Shown: positions 18,402-27,144, counted from the stretch's first letter. The stretch: 58,700 bases of DNA from Dehalococcoidia bacterium (GCA_030753265.1 JASMCQ010000079.1:1-58700), one strand, 5' to 3'. Program-made: numbers and translations. Notes: a model not told the origin generated them from the letters alone.

Positions 18402-19199
18402 ATGGACCTGGGACTGCAGGATAAGGTGGCGATCATTACCGGGGGCAGCGAAGGCATCGGCAAGGCCGCGGCCCTCAGTATGGCGAGGGAAGGCGCGCGA
18501 GTGTTCATTGTGGCCCGGCGGCCCGAGGTGCTCGAACAGGCTGCCCAAGAAATCAAGACCGCCACCGAAGGGGTGGTGGTGCCGATTACGGCGGACGTGA
18601 AGGACCGCGGCACCGCCGCGCGGGTGGTGCAAGCGGCCGTGGACCAGTTCGGCCGCGTAGACATCCTGGTCAACAATGCCGGCACTTCGATGGCCAAGGG
18701 GTTCGAGGAAGTCAGCGAGGAAGACTGGGAGGCGGACTTCGATCTGAAGGTTTGGGGGGCCGTCCGCCTGATGCGCGCCTCGATCCCCGAGATGCGCAAG
18801 GTCGGTGGTGGACGCATTATCAACGTGACCAACCTGGGAGGCCGGACGCCGGGACCGTCTTCGATGCCCACCTCCATCTCCCGGGCCGCGGGTATCGCCA
18901 TTACCAAGGGCCTCTCCAAAGACCTGGCCAAGGACAATATCCTGGTGACTACCGTTTGCATCGGATTGATCAAGAGCGGACAGCACGAGCGGCGCTACGC
19001 CCTCTTGAAGGAGTCCAAGCCCGACGTGACCATCGATGAATTCTACGACCGCCTGGCCAAGGGCCGGAACGTGCCGCTGGGGCGGGTGGCCGAGGCCAAC
19101 GAGGCTGGGGACGTGATTACCTTCCTGGCATCGGAGCGGGCCAGCTACCTGACCGGCATCGCCGTCAACATCGACGGAGGGAGTTCGGCGGTCGTCTAG
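18402..19199 (+). CDS. SDR-fold protein lacking the catalytic Tyr/Lys pair
   Basis: A 265-residue SDR-fold protein with an intact N-terminal half: TGGSEGIGKA for dinucleotide binding, an Arg-rich segment after beta-2 (VARRPEV) that favours NADP(H), and NNAG. In the active-site region the Ser position reads NVTNLGG and the YxxxK position reads SMPTSISRAAG, with no Tyr or Lys at the usual spacing. The C-terminus (YLTGIAVNIDGGSSAVV) is normal. It may be an inactive or binding-only SDR, or use other residues. A strong extended -10 promoter lies just upstream. Confidence 0.85.
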   Translation: MDLGLQDKVAIITGGSEGIGKAAALSMAREGARVFIVARRPEVLEQAAQEIKTATEGVVVPITADVKDRGTAARVVQAAVDQFGRVDILVNNAGTSMAKGFEEVSEEDWEADFDLKVWGAVRLMRASIPEMRKVGGGRIINVTNLGGRTPGPSSMPTSISRAAGIAITKGLSKDLAKDNILVTTVCIGLIKSGQHERRYALLKESKPDVTIDEFYDRLAKGRNVPLGRVAEANEAGDVITFLASERASYLTGIAVNIDGGSSAVV

Positions 19200-19335
19200 G
19201 CGCCCCCCGGACTGGAGCTGCATCCGGGCCCTGCCGGCGCGCGGATCGGTTTGAAAGTGATTACTGGAACGGCCCTGAGGCCCGTGAGGCCCCTGGGTCC
19301 AGCAAAGCTTGCGTTAAGACTTGAGGAGGACAGGC

Positions 19336-20535
19336 GTGACCAATACATACGCCGACGAGTTACAGCCGCCCCAGAGAATTCTCCTGGGACCTGGCCCCAG
19401 CTCCGTTCATCCCAGGGTTCTCCAGGCTATGACGAAGCCGGTGGTCGGCCACCTGGACCCGGCCTTTTTTCAGGTGATGGACGAGGTGTGCGACATGCTG
19501 CGCCAGGTCTATCACACGGACAACTTTTGGACTTTGCCCATGTCCTCCACCGGCACCGGCGCCATGGAAGCGGCCTGCGTCAACATCCTCGAGCCGGGTG
19601 ACACCATGGTGGTCTGCAACAACGGGTTCTTCGGCGACCGCCTGGGGGAGATCGCCCGGCGGTGCGGCGCCGAGGTCCATGTCGTGGATACAACCTGGGG
19701 CCAGCCGGTGGACGTTCAAGGTCTGGCCCGGGAACTCAAGAAACACCCCAAGGTCAAGGCGGTGGGCGTGGTCCATGCCGAGACCTCGACCGGGGTGCTG
19801 ACCCCGCTCCCGGAGATCGTGGAGCTCGCTCACCAGCATGGAGCCCTGGTCATCGCCGATGCCGTTACCTCTCTCGGCGGGCACGAGATGCGGATCGACG
19901 ATTGGGGCATCGATGTGTGCTACAGCGCCACCCAAAAGTGCCTGGGAGCACCTCCCGGCCTGGCCCCCATCAGCTTTGGGGCCAGAGCAATGGAGGCCAT
20001 CGACTCCCGCTCCACCAAGGTTCAGAGTTTCTACTTCAACCTGCAAGGGCTGGAGGGCTACTGGTCCCAGACGCGAGCCTACCACCATACCTCCCCGATC
20101 TCGATGACCTATGCCCTGCGAGAGTCCCTGCGAATGATGATGGAAGAGGGCGTCGATAACCGGATCGCCCGCCACGCCCGGGTAGCGGCGGCGCTGCGGG
20201 CCGGCCTGGAAGCGATTGGCGTCGACCTCCTGGCCCCTCCGGGGTCCCGGCTCAACCCTTTGACCGCGGCTCTGGTTCCGGAGGGCATCGACGACGCCAC
20301 AGTGCGGCGGACCCTGCTGGACGACTACAACATCGAGATCGGTGGCGGTCTTGGGGACCTGAAAGGCAAGGTGTGGCGCATCGGTCTGATGGGCGATTCC
20401 GCCCGGGAGATCAACGTGTTCGCCCTGCTGTCGGCCCTGGAGGTTATCCTTTCCGGCATGGGCTACGAGCTGGCCTACGGCGCCAGCCTGGCGGCCGCCC
20501 AGCGGGCGCTGGCGGCATCAAAAGCCGAGAGCTAG
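19336..20535 (+). CDS. Class V aminotransferase (serine/alanine-glyoxylate or serine-pyruvate type)
   Basis: A 399-residue fold-type I PLP enzyme. RILLGPGPSSVHPRVLQAM at the N-terminus is characteristic of alanine/serine-glyoxylate aminotransferases. MSSTGTGAMEAA binds the cofactor phosphate, DAVTSLGG carries the PLP Asp, and SATQKCLGAPPGLAPI holds the Schiff-base Lys near residue 198. The GTG at 19336 is chosen because GAGGAGG sits 7 bases before it. It may convert glyoxylate from the glycolate oxidase encoded just downstream into glycine. Exact amino donor is not determined by sequence. Confidence 0.9.
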   Translation: MTNTYADELQPPQRILLGPGPSSVHPRVLQAMTKPVVGHLDPAFFQVMDEVCDMLRQVYHTDNFWTLPMSSTGTGAMEAACVNILEPGDTMVVCNNGFFGDRLGEIARRCGAEVHVVDTTWGQPVDVQGLARELKKHPKVKAVGVVHAETSTGVLTPLPEIVELAHQHGALVIADAVTSLGGHEMRIDDWGIDVCYSATQKCLGAPPGLAPISFGARAMEAIDSRSTKVQSFYFNLQGLEGYWSQTRAYHHTSPISMTYALRESLRMMMEEGVDNRIARHARVAAALRAGLEAIGVDLLAPPGSRLNPLTAALVPEGIDDATVRRTLLDDYNIEIGGGLGDLKGKVWRIGLMGDSAREINVFALLSALEVILSGMGYELAYGASLAAAQRALAASKAES

Positions 20536-20645
20536 CCCTCGGGCCGACGATCCGCAAGCTGGAACGTTCATCCGAAACGTCGGCACGCCCAATCCCGTTG
20601 ATGCAATCGGCGTCACCCGCGGTTCGCGTATTCGGCGCTACGAAT

Positions 20646-20676
20646 ACCGTTCGTGGTGAGCTCGTCGAACCACCGT
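20646..20676. repeat. Dispersed palindromic repeat (GTTCG...GTCGAAC family), copy 3
   Basis: CCGTTCGTGGTGAGCTCGTC followed by GAACCACCGT matches copy 2 and the core of the element at 26406-26526 closely. It begins the repeat-rich gap. Confidence 0.7.
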
Positions 20677-20691
20677 CCCGCGCCCTTCAGC

Positions 20692-20820
20692 AAGGTCCTG
20701 CCTCAGAAGCACTCTGACAAAAGTCACCCCGCGTGAAGCGAGGGGTCTGGGGTGATGGCGCCAGGCTGCCAGGGAGAAACCCCGCTCCGGATTCCTCGTC
20801 GCTTCTCTCCTCGGAATGAG
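20692..20820. repeat. 129-bp direct repeat, unit A
   Basis: Begins AAGGTCCTGCCTC and ends TCCTCGGAATGA. Internal inverted parts such as CACCCCGCGTGAAGCGAGGGG are visible. Unit B at 20844-20971 matches it over its whole length with about a dozen substitutions. Confidence 0.85.
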
Positions 20821-20843
20821 CGTCTTGAGGAAAACCCCTGTCG

Positions 20844-20971
20844 AAGGTCCTGCCTCGGAAGCACTCTGACAAAAGTCACCCCGAGCGAAGCGAGGGGTCT
20901 GGGGTGGTGGGGCCAAGCTGCCAGGGAGGAACCCCGCTCCAGATTCCTCGTCCCTTCGCTCCTCGGAATGA
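20844..20971. repeat. 129-bp direct repeat, unit B
   Basis: Second copy of unit A, separated from it by about 23 bp. The differences (for example CCCCGAGCGAAGCGAGGGG against CCCCGCGTGAAGCGAGGGG) show the duplication is not very recent, or that a dispersed element inserted twice. Confidence 0.85.
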
Positions 20972-21111
20972 CGGTGGCGCTCCACCGGGGCATGACAACC
21001 CGGAACGTCGGATTTGAGGCGGAGCCCTTCGAGAAGCTCAGAGCGCACGGATCATCCAACGGCGATTTCCCATACCGGGTGCGGGAGTGTCCCGGGCGGT
21101 CCCTCTCCACT

Positions 21112-21180
21112 CTCGTCTTTCCGGCGAAGGCCGGAATCCAGGGATGTGCCGGCTGGGTCCAGGCCTTCGCCAGGGTGACG
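21112..21180. repeat. REP-like palindrome (CCGGCGAAGGCCGGAAT family), copy 1
   Basis: Left arm CTTTCCGGCGAAGGCCGGAA with TCCAG, right arm CTGGGTCCAGGCCTTCGCC. The right arm is partly decayed compared with the copy at 50008-50076. Confidence 0.75.
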
Positions 21181-21239
21181 GAGCGGCTACCGGGCCATCG
21201 GCGAGACACTCGTTCCCGGCCAACTCAGTTTACAGAAGA

Positions 21240-21315
21240 TGTCATTCTAAGGAGCGGAGCGACGAAGAATCTCAGCACATCAACGAGATTCGTCGCTTCG
21301 CTTCAGAATGACATT
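21240..21315. repeat. 76-bp inverted repeat
   Basis: Arms of about 33-35 bp (TGTCATTCTAAGGAGCGGAG to GAATCTC, and GAGATTCGTCGCTTCGCTTC to AGAATGACA) flank an 8-base centre. It could form a long hairpin at the shared 3' end of the two converging genes. It resembles other extragenic palindromes with GTCATTC ends. Confidence 0.75.
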
Positions 21316-21396
21316 TCTTAACAGCCGGATCGACTGAGTCCTAGGCTTTTCCGGGCGGTCTGGCCCGCCGCGGACTGGGTTCCGGTTGGCTCCGGC

Positions 21397-22722
21397 TTAC
21401 CCGGTTTCCTCGGCCCGATAAGCTTCGTCCAGAAGGTCCACCACGTGTTGCACCTTGCCTGAATCTCCCTTCATGTGGAGCCCTCGTTGCAGCTGCATCA
21501 TGCAGCCGGGGTTGGCCGTGACCACCTGCTCCGCTCCGGTAGCGGCGATCGTCTCCATCTTCCTGGCCAATATCCTCTCCGCCATCTCCTGCTGGACCGC
21601 CGAGTAGATTCCCGCTCCGCCACAACACATGGCGGCCTGTTCCATCTCCACCAGCTCGAGGCCGGGGATGGACTTCAAGATTTGCCGGGGCGCGGCCGCT
21701 ATCCGCTGCGCGTGGGCCAGGTGGCAAGGGTCCTGGTAGGTCACCTTCCGGTGCAGCGCCGCGCTGGGGGGGTCGAAGGGCAGAGCCACCAGCAGTTCGG
21801 TGATGTCCACGGTCAACCGGCTAAACCGTTGGGCCTTCTCCGCATAGCCGGGGTCATCGGCCAGCAGCTCGTGGTACTGCTTCATCGCCGCCCCGCAACC
21901 GGCCGAGGACACCACAATCCGGTCCACACCTGCCGCCAGGAAAACGTCGATGTTGCGCCGGGCCAGGCGGCGGCCGTTTTCCAGGTCCCCGCTGTGGGAG
22001 TTGAGGGCGCCGCAACACCCCTGTCCCACGGGCACCGCCACGTCGCATCCGTTGCGGGTAAGCACCCGTACCGTCGCCTCCATGGTGCTTCCCTGTACCA
22101 GCGGCATGGCGCAGCCGGAGAGCAGGCCGACCGTGAGCTTCTTGGAACTGCCGGCGGGTTGGCCCCGCGCCTGGTACATCCGGGCTGTAGGACCGAAAAA
22201 CGGACCCTCAAGCGCCGGCAATTGGGCTTCGAGGTCCATGATATGCCCAGGGAACAGGCTCAGGAAGCGAGAGCCACGCACCAGATTTTGCAGCGCCGAT
22301 CGCTGGTAGAACTGGAGGAGGCGGGCGCCCCAGAGTAGCCGCACCGAATGGGGCAACACGGCCCGCAGGAATAGGCGGCTCACCCTTTTAAGCTGGTCGG
22401 ACTGCTTCCCGTGGGCCAACACCTGGGCGCGGGTCTTCTCCATAATCCGACCGTAGGGGACGCCGGAGGGGCAGACGGCCTCGCAGGCCCGGCACTGGAG
22501 GCACATCTCCCAGTGGGATACCACCCTCTCGCTTATGCCCAGCCGCCCTTCGTTCACCGCTTTCATCAGGGCGATGCGGCCTCGTGGCGATTCGGTCTCC
22601 AGCCCCAGCACCGTATAGGTAGGGCAGGCGCTGAGGCACAGCCCGCAGTGGACACAACGGTACATGTCGGACTCGGCCGGAACGTCGGGACCCTGAAATC
22701 CTTGCTGAACCTTCCGCTCCAC
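21397..22722 (-). CDS. glcF: Glycolate oxidase iron-sulfur subunit
   Basis: A 441-residue protein with two 4Fe-4S ferredoxin motifs near the N-terminus (CVHCGLCLSACPTY and CLQCRACEAVCPSG) and two CCG-type cysteine-rich domains (GCAMPLV...GQGCCGALNSHSGD and DPCHLAH...MCCGGAGIYS). This is the GlcF arrangement, passing electrons from GlcDE to the membrane. The GTG start overlaps the glcE stop by one base (TAGTG). It is the last gene of the minus-strand glc group. Lactate or another 2-hydroxyacid as substrate cannot be excluded. Confidence 0.92.
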   Translation of the reverse strand: MERKVQQGFQGPDVPAESDMYRCVHCGLCLSACPTYTVLGLETESPRGRIALMKAVNEGRLGISERVVSHWEMCLQCRACEAVCPSGVPYGRIMEKTRAQVLAHGKQSDQLKRVSRLFLRAVLPHSVRLLWGARLLQFYQRSALQNLVRGSRFLSLFPGHIMDLEAQLPALEGPFFGPTARMYQARGQPAGSSKKLTVGLLSGCAMPLVQGSTMEATVRVLTRNGCDVAVPVGQGCCGALNSHSGDLENGRRLARRNIDVFLAAGVDRIVVSSAGCGAAMKQYHELLADDPGYAEKAQRFSRLTVDITELLVALPFDPPSAALHRKVTYQDPCHLAHAQRIAAAPRQILKSIPGLELVEMEQAAMCCGGAGIYSAVQQEMAERILARKMETIAATGAEQVVTANPGCMMQLQRGLHMKGDSGKVQHVVDLLDEAYRAEETG

Positions 22723-24092
22723 TAAATCTTCCCCGCGAACCGGCCCGGATTGAGTATTCCCAGGGGGTCGAACCTCTGTTTGACCTGCCGCATGAGTTCC
22801 ATTCCCGGGGGCGGGTCACCCCAGATGTCGATCCTCTTCTTGAGCGGCAGCGGGCAATGCTCCACCACCGCGGTGCCGCCCGCGTTACGGGCCAGCTCCC
22901 GTATCCGGGCGATGGCGCCGAGAACCAGGGACTCATCGATCCAGTTGCTGATCGAATCGGCCCACCAGTACAGGCGCACGGTGCCGAAGCCCGGGTCGGC
23001 AACCACCCCCGGTGGAAATCCCAGGGACGAATCCTCGCGGCAGCTGCCTGCCACCTGGGCGACCGCCGTCGGGGGCACGCCTAGCTTGATTCCCAAGTAG
23101 GGCCGAGATTCCACGCTCCAGCCCAGGTCGGCGAGCCGCCGCAGCAGCAACCGTCCCTCCTCTTGGTCCAGCCTGGCTACTTGCTTCGCCCCAGCCTCCC
23201 GCAGAAGCCCTGTCCCTTCCTCCAGCCTCCGTTGCACCGCCGAGGGGCGGCCGGAAAAGAAAGCGAGGGCCACGGCGGCGCCGGACGTGAGGCTCTCCGG
23301 GAACAAGGCGCCGGAATCGCTGCCGAGACGGCGCCCCGCCTGGCTCTCGACAACCTGGACTCCCTGGGCTGCGGCCGTCTGCCGCAGCAGGCGCCGTCCC
23401 GCCTCGATCCCTTCCGGCATGGAGGAGAAGGCAGCCACCAACGTTCCCGCGTCCGCCGGGAGCGGGGCAAGCTTGAACGTGGCCTCGACGATGACGGCCA
23501 GGGTCCCCATGGAACCGGCGTACAGTTTGTTCAAATCGTACCCGGTGACGTTCTTCACCACCTTGCCCCCTGCCTTGGTTTCCACTCCCTCGGCGCTGAC
23601 CACTCCGATGCCGATCAGCCAGTCCCGGGGTAAACCGTAGCTGGCCCGCAGGGGCCCGGTGGCGTTGCCGGCCAGGATACCTCCGATGGTCGCCCTTTCG
23701 GCCAGAGGAGCTTCCACCGGCAAGAACTCCCCGCCTTGCGCCAACTCCTGCTGCAGTCCCTGGAGGGTGACTCCAGCCTCCACCGTGGCGGTGAGGTCGG
23801 CTGGCTGATAGTCCAGAATGCGGGCGCAGCGGCTCAGGTCCAAGACCAGGTCCACCCGGTTGGGCACGTTGCCCAGGGCCGCCTGGGTCCCGCCACCCCA
23901 GGGGAAGACCGATACCACCTCACGGGACGCCCAGCGCAATATCTCGGCGACGGCCTGCCGGCTGGCCGGCCGGACCACCGCTCCGGGGACGGACCCGTCA
24001 AGGGCAAAACGGTCCAATTGATCCGGAGGGACGATTGCGTCGCCGTTCAGAAAACCGGCAAGCTGATCCTGAATCGATTCGGCCAATGGCAT
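22722..24092 (-). CDS. glcE: Glycolate oxidase FAD-binding subunit
   Basis: A 456-residue FAD-linked oxidase of the PCMH/VAO type. FAD-contact segments include PWGGGTQAALGN, the ATVEAGVTLQGLQQEL stretch and ATIGGILAGNATGPLRASYG, then GGKVVKNVTGYDLNKLYAGS. The C-terminal half is divergent, as is usual for GlcE, which is shorter and less conserved than GlcD. An ATG at 24092 and a GTG at 24095 are both possible starts. Translation is coupled to glcF. It is separated from glcD by a membrane protein gene. Confidence 0.9.
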   Translation of the reverse strand: MPLAESIQDQLAGFLNGDAIVPPDQLDRFALDGSVPGAVVRPASRQAVAEILRWASREVVSVFPWGGGTQAALGNVPNRVDLVLDLSRCARILDYQPADLTATVEAGVTLQGLQQELAQGGEFLPVEAPLAERATIGGILAGNATGPLRASYGLPRDWLIGIGVVSAEGVETKAGGKVVKNVTGYDLNKLYAGSMGTLAVIVEATFKLAPLPADAGTLVAAFSSMPEGIEAGRRLLRQTAAAQGVQVVESQAGRRLGSDSGALFPESLTSGAAVALAFFSGRPSAVQRRLEEGTGLLREAGAKQVARLDQEEGRLLLRRLADLGWSVESRPYLGIKLGVPPTAVAQVAGSCREDSSLGFPPGVVADPGFGTVRLYWWADSISNWIDESLVLGAIARIRELARNAGGTAVVEHCPLPLKKRIDIWGDPPPGMELMRQVKQRFDPLGILNPGRFAGKI

Positions 24093-24161
24093 CACCTGAA
24101 CTGAGTTGGGCGTATGGGTCGCGGAGGCTCGGTCCCCGTTCCGGGCGCGGGGCTCAGGGCG

Positions 24162-24839
24162 CTAGCCAAGGGCAGCCAATATATTCAACCAGAATATCCC
24201 GCCGATCAATCCGAAAGCCACCTCACCAACCCCTATTCTGGCGTGGACCAACTGGGCGTTCGCCACATTGCTCCAGTATCTGTTTAGATTCCCCTGGACC
24301 TGAATCAGCACGCCGGCGACCACGGCTATCGAGATGAAATTGAGAGCCTCGATGGCAACGGCTGTCTTCAGGGTTAGGTCTTCGGCCCCCGAAAATCCAC
24401 CGGCGAGCCGGAATGCCACGACACCCAACGCTTTGGATATCAGCACCAGCATAACGGCCCACCCAGCGTTGATGGTCGTGGCCAGGCCGGCGTTTTGCAT
24501 CAACTCTTTGAAGGACCGCATATGTGCGTGGAGGCGGAACAGGTTGTAAATCGGGACCATGAGCGCCAGCGCATGCCCCACGGGGAAAGCCTCGGCACGA
24601 GTGTGTTCCCGGTACTGCTTCCAGGTCAAATAGAACCAGTAGAACAGGTAAAGCCCGTAGGAGAGGGCCGACATGATCAAGACGCGTCTCACGGAGATCG
24701 CGTACGGCAACGTCCTGGACGCCACCGCCACGGAGGGGTAAGCGGTGCCGGCAACTGTTTCCCGGAGACCTTTGCCGCAGGTCCCGCAGTATTTGTCGGT
24801 GGTGTCCGTTCTGGTTCCGCAGTTTGGACAAAAAGGCAT
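24162..24839 (-). CDS. Zinc-ribbon membrane protein inside the glc group
   Basis: The 225-residue protein starts with a zinc ribbon (MPFCPNCGTRTDTTDKYCGTCG, positions about 1-22). About four hydrophobic segments follow, around 50-75, 88-105, 122-148 and 160-180, with another near the C-terminus. The second half of the first helix (SYGLYLFYWFYLTWKQYR) resembles DUF4234-like membrane proteins. It lies between glcD (55 bp upstream) and glcE (69 bp downstream) in the same orientation. It may help anchor or regulate the oxidase, or be a chance insertion. No catalytic residues are seen. Confidence 0.75.
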   Translation of the reverse strand: MPFCPNCGTRTDTTDKYCGTCGKGLRETVAGTAYPSVAVASRTLPYAISVRRVLIMSALSYGLYLFYWFYLTWKQYREHTRAEAFPVGHALALMVPIYNLFRLHAHMRSFKELMQNAGLATTINAGWAVMLVLISKALGVVAFRLAGGFSGAEDLTLKTAVAIEALNFISIAVVAGVLIQVQGNLNRYWSNVANAQLVHARIGVGEVAFGLIGGIFWLNILAALG

Positions 24840-24894
24840 GTCACCCCAATTTCCAGGACGCCCGTCTTCGTGGACGGGGGTAAGGTGGTTTTCT

Positions 24895-26334
24895 CTAGAT
24901 ATAAACGCCGGGTCCAGCCCGGTGTGCTGAAGGCTGAGGGTGCGGCCCGCCGGGGAAGATCTTGCCCGGGTTCAGGCCGTTTGCCGGGGCGAATGCGTCG
25001 CGCACCAGCCGCATGGCCGCCATGTCATCCTCGGAGAACACCAGGGGCATCTGCTCCTTCTTCTCCAGGCCCACCCCGTGCTCGCCGGTGAGGGTGCCGC
25101 CGGCGTCAACACACACCTTGAGCGCGTCGGTTCCGGCCTCCACGATGTTCTGCAACGCCCCCGGCTGCCGCTCGTCGAACAGCAGGCACGGGTGCAGATT
25201 GCCGTCTCCGGCGTGGAACACGTTGGCTATCTGGATGCCGTATTGCTCGCTAATCTTGGCCACCTGGCGCAGCACACCGGACAGTTGGGTGCGGGGGACC
25301 ACTCCATCCACCAGGTAATAGTTGGGGGCCAGACTGCCCAGCGCGCCCAGGGCCCCCTTGCGGCCCACCCAGAGGCTTTCCCGTTCCTCGGCCGATTCGG
25401 CAACCTTCACCTGGGAAGCGCCGGTCTCCCACAGGGCCGCCTCCACCTGGACGCCGATCTCGCCAACCTCTTCCTTCAGGCCCTCCAACTCGATCAACAG
25501 GACAGCCCCGGCGTCATCCGGATAGCCTGCATCCATGACGTTTTGCACGGCCTTGATGGTCAAGGCGTCGATCATCTCCAGCGCCGCCGGGACGATGCCG
25601 TGCCCGATGACCGCCGAAACAGCGCTGCACGCGGTTTCCACATCGGGAAAGACGGCCAGGAAGGTCTTCACGGCTTCGGGAAGGGGTAGCAGCCGGAGGA
25701 CAATTCTGGTGGTCACGCCGAAGGTCCCCTCGGAGCCGATGAACACCCCCCGCAGGTCGTAGCCCGGGACTTCGTAGAGCGGCGACCCGGCCAGGCATCC
25801 CAGGTTGACCACGGCACCGTCCTCCAGCACCACTTCCATCCCCAGTACGTGATTGGTGGTGCTGCCGTAGGCCAGGCAGTGGGGTCCGCCGGCGTTCTCG
25901 GCAATGTTCCCGCCCAGGCTGCAGGCTTTCTGGCTGGACGGATCGGGAGCGTACCGCAGGCCATGCTTGTGAGCGCGGGTGTCCAGGTCCAGGTTGATCA
26001 CGCCCGGTTCCACTGTTGCAGTTCGGTCTTCCTCGTCGACCTCGAGTATCCGGTTCATGCGGGTGAAGGCGATCTGGATCCCCCCGGGAGGAGAGATAGC
26101 CCCCCCGCTGAGGCCGGTACCGGACCCTCGGCCCACCACCGGAACGCCTTTCCGGTGGGCCAGGGCCATCACCCGGCTCACGTCCTCCGTTGAGTTGGGG
26201 AAGACCACGGCCGACGGGACCGATCGGTCGACGGAGCCGTCGTACTCGAAGACCAGCAGGTCCTCCGGATGGGATATCACGTTGCCGGCGCCGACGATAG
26301 CCTCTAATTGTTCGATGAACGGCTGGGTCTCCAT
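24895..26334 (-). CDS. glcD: Glycolate oxidase catalytic subunit (FAD-linked)
   Basis: A 479-residue FAD-dependent 2-hydroxyacid dehydrogenase of the GlcD/lactate dehydrogenase family. FAD-binding motifs are VVGRGSGTGLSGGAISPPGG, GVINLDLDTRAHKHGLRYAP and CSLGGNIAENAGGPHCLAYG. The C-terminal FAD-oxidase domain includes NVFHAGDGNLHPCL with the conserved His and GTLTGEHGVGLEKK. It starts the minus-strand group glcD - membrane protein - glcE - glcF, so the complex should oxidise glycolate to glyoxylate. D-lactate is an alternative substrate. The ATG follows GAGGAAGG. Confidence 0.92.
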   Translation of the reverse strand: METQPFIEQLEAIVGAGNVISHPEDLLVFEYDGSVDRSVPSAVVFPNSTEDVSRVMALAHRKGVPVVGRGSGTGLSGGAISPPGGIQIAFTRMNRILEVDEEDRTATVEPGVINLDLDTRAHKHGLRYAPDPSSQKACSLGGNIAENAGGPHCLAYGSTTNHVLGMEVVLEDGAVVNLGCLAGSPLYEVPGYDLRGVFIGSEGTFGVTTRIVLRLLPLPEAVKTFLAVFPDVETACSAVSAVIGHGIVPAALEMIDALTIKAVQNVMDAGYPDDAGAVLLIELEGLKEEVGEIGVQVEAALWETGASQVKVAESAEERESLWVGRKGALGALGSLAPNYYLVDGVVPRTQLSGVLRQVAKISEQYGIQIANVFHAGDGNLHPCLLFDERQPGALQNIVEAGTDALKVCVDAGGTLTGEHGVGLEKKEQMPLVFSEDDMAAMRLVRDAFAPANGLNPGKIFPGGPHPQPSAHRAGPGVYI

Positions 26335-26405
26335 TCCTTCCTCGAGCCTTTGGAGGGACCAAGTGTCGCCATGCGTTGGACCCGCAACAGCGCGGCCCGG
26401 GTTTA

Positions 26406-26526
26406 GTAACTATCCAAAAACGCCGAGCGCTGACTTCAGCGGTCCTTCGACAGGCTCAGGACGAACGGATGAGCGCTCTGGCTCCGTTCGTGGTGAGCTT
26501 GTCGAACCGCCTTTTGAGATAGTTAC
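26406..26526. mobile_element. MITE-like 121-bp element
   Basis: Perfect 9-bp terminal inverted repeats, GTAACTATC (26406-26414) and GATAGTTAC (26518-26526), surround an inner inverted repeat, CCTTCGACAGGCTCAGGACG near 26444 and CCGTTCGTGGTGAGCTTGTC near 26484. The inner part belongs to the same family as the repeats near 2.9, 11.4 and 20.6 kb. It has no coding capacity, so it would need an outside transposase. Confidence 0.7.
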
Positions 26527-26638
26527 CTATGGCGCCCCGGTACTCTGCCTGAGTATTTAGGATGATAGACCAAAGGTTTGGCCCTTGGCAAGGAAGTAAG
26601 CGCAGCGGCCCGGCCTTGGTTAACAGGCTTACCTCAGA

Positions 26639-26668
26639 TTGACTGCTGCCAAGAATATGTGGTACAAA
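26639..26668 (+). promoter_or_regulatory. Promoter candidate for the MaoC pair
   Basis: TTGACT (26639-26644) and TACAAA (26663-26668) with an 18-bp spacer. The start codon lies 50 bp downstream, with a GGGAGGT ribosome site. Confidence 0.5.
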
Positions 26669-26718
26669 CGTGGGTGGCACAGGTCGCCAGGATCACAGGC
26701 CACGGGAGGTGCCGGCGT

Positions 26719-27144
26719 ATGGCGGATTCGCAACCAAAGGCGTTCGACTACGATGCTGCGATAATTGGCGATGCGCTAGGGGCTTTCGACTACGTCCTCA
26801 CCCAGGAGACCCTGGATAACTACCGCCTATCGGTCGAGGATCCCGACGCCCTCTTCCCCACTATTGCGGTCAAGCACGACGCGACCGCCTTCGCCCTGGC
26901 CTACTCAGATAAGACCGGTGCCGTCAACGCGGGGACCGAAGTGGAGTTCTTCAACCCGCCCGTTCCGGGTAAGAAGATCCTGATCACCAGCCGAATCGCC
27001 GACAAATACTCACGGCGGGACAAGCCCTACCTGGTTATCGAGGCGAGCGCAACAGATGAGGACGGGCGCCTGCTGGAAAAGACTCGCACGTACCAGATGA
27101 AAAAACCTGACGAGGTGGGAAAGAAATGGCAACCGGAAAAATAG
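26719..27144 (+). CDS. MaoC-like hot-dog fold protein (first of a pair)
   Basis: A 141-residue protein with the hot-dog-like pattern of the N-terminal MaoC/FAS1-type dehydratase domain. The strand GTEVEFFNPPVPGKKILITSRI and the segment SRRDKPYLVIEASATDEDG are typical. The ATG at 26719 is chosen over upstream in-frame codons because GGGAGGT lies 8 bases before it. It overlaps the next MaoC gene by 19 bp. Such pairs usually form a heterodimeric (R)-specific enoyl-CoA or enoyl-thioester hydratase. No clear D-x4-H dyad is seen here, so this may be the non-catalytic subunit. Confidence 0.85.
   Translation: MADSQPKAFDYDAAIIGDALGAFDYVLTQETLDNYRLSVEDPDALFPTIAVKHDATAFALAYSDKTGAVNAGTEVEFFNPPVPGKKILITSRIADKYSRRDKPYLVIEASATDEDGRLLEKTRTYQMKKPDEVGKKWQPEK

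Larger units (their letters stand above)
20536..21396. other. Repeat-dense gap between convergent genes
   Basis: The 861-bp space between the converging aminotransferase and glcF holds at least four repeat types: a GTTCG-family copy, two 129-bp direct repeats, a CCGGCGAAGG-family unit and a 76-bp inverted repeat, each listed separately. Several open frames cross it, but they follow the repeat sequences and have no ribosome sites, so I do not call genes. Confidence 0.75.
26335..26718. other. Gap upstream of the MaoC pair, with a MITE-like element
   Basis: This 384-bp stretch between divergent glcD and the MaoC genes holds a 121-bp inverted-repeat element (26406-26526) and a promoter candidate (26639-26668), listed separately. 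No small gene is convincing. Confidence 0.7.

Noticed and set aside
20687..21321. Several ORFs of 60-190 codons in the repeat nest
   Set aside because: They follow the repeat sequence itself and give low-complexity Arg/Pro/Ser-rich products without ribosome sites.
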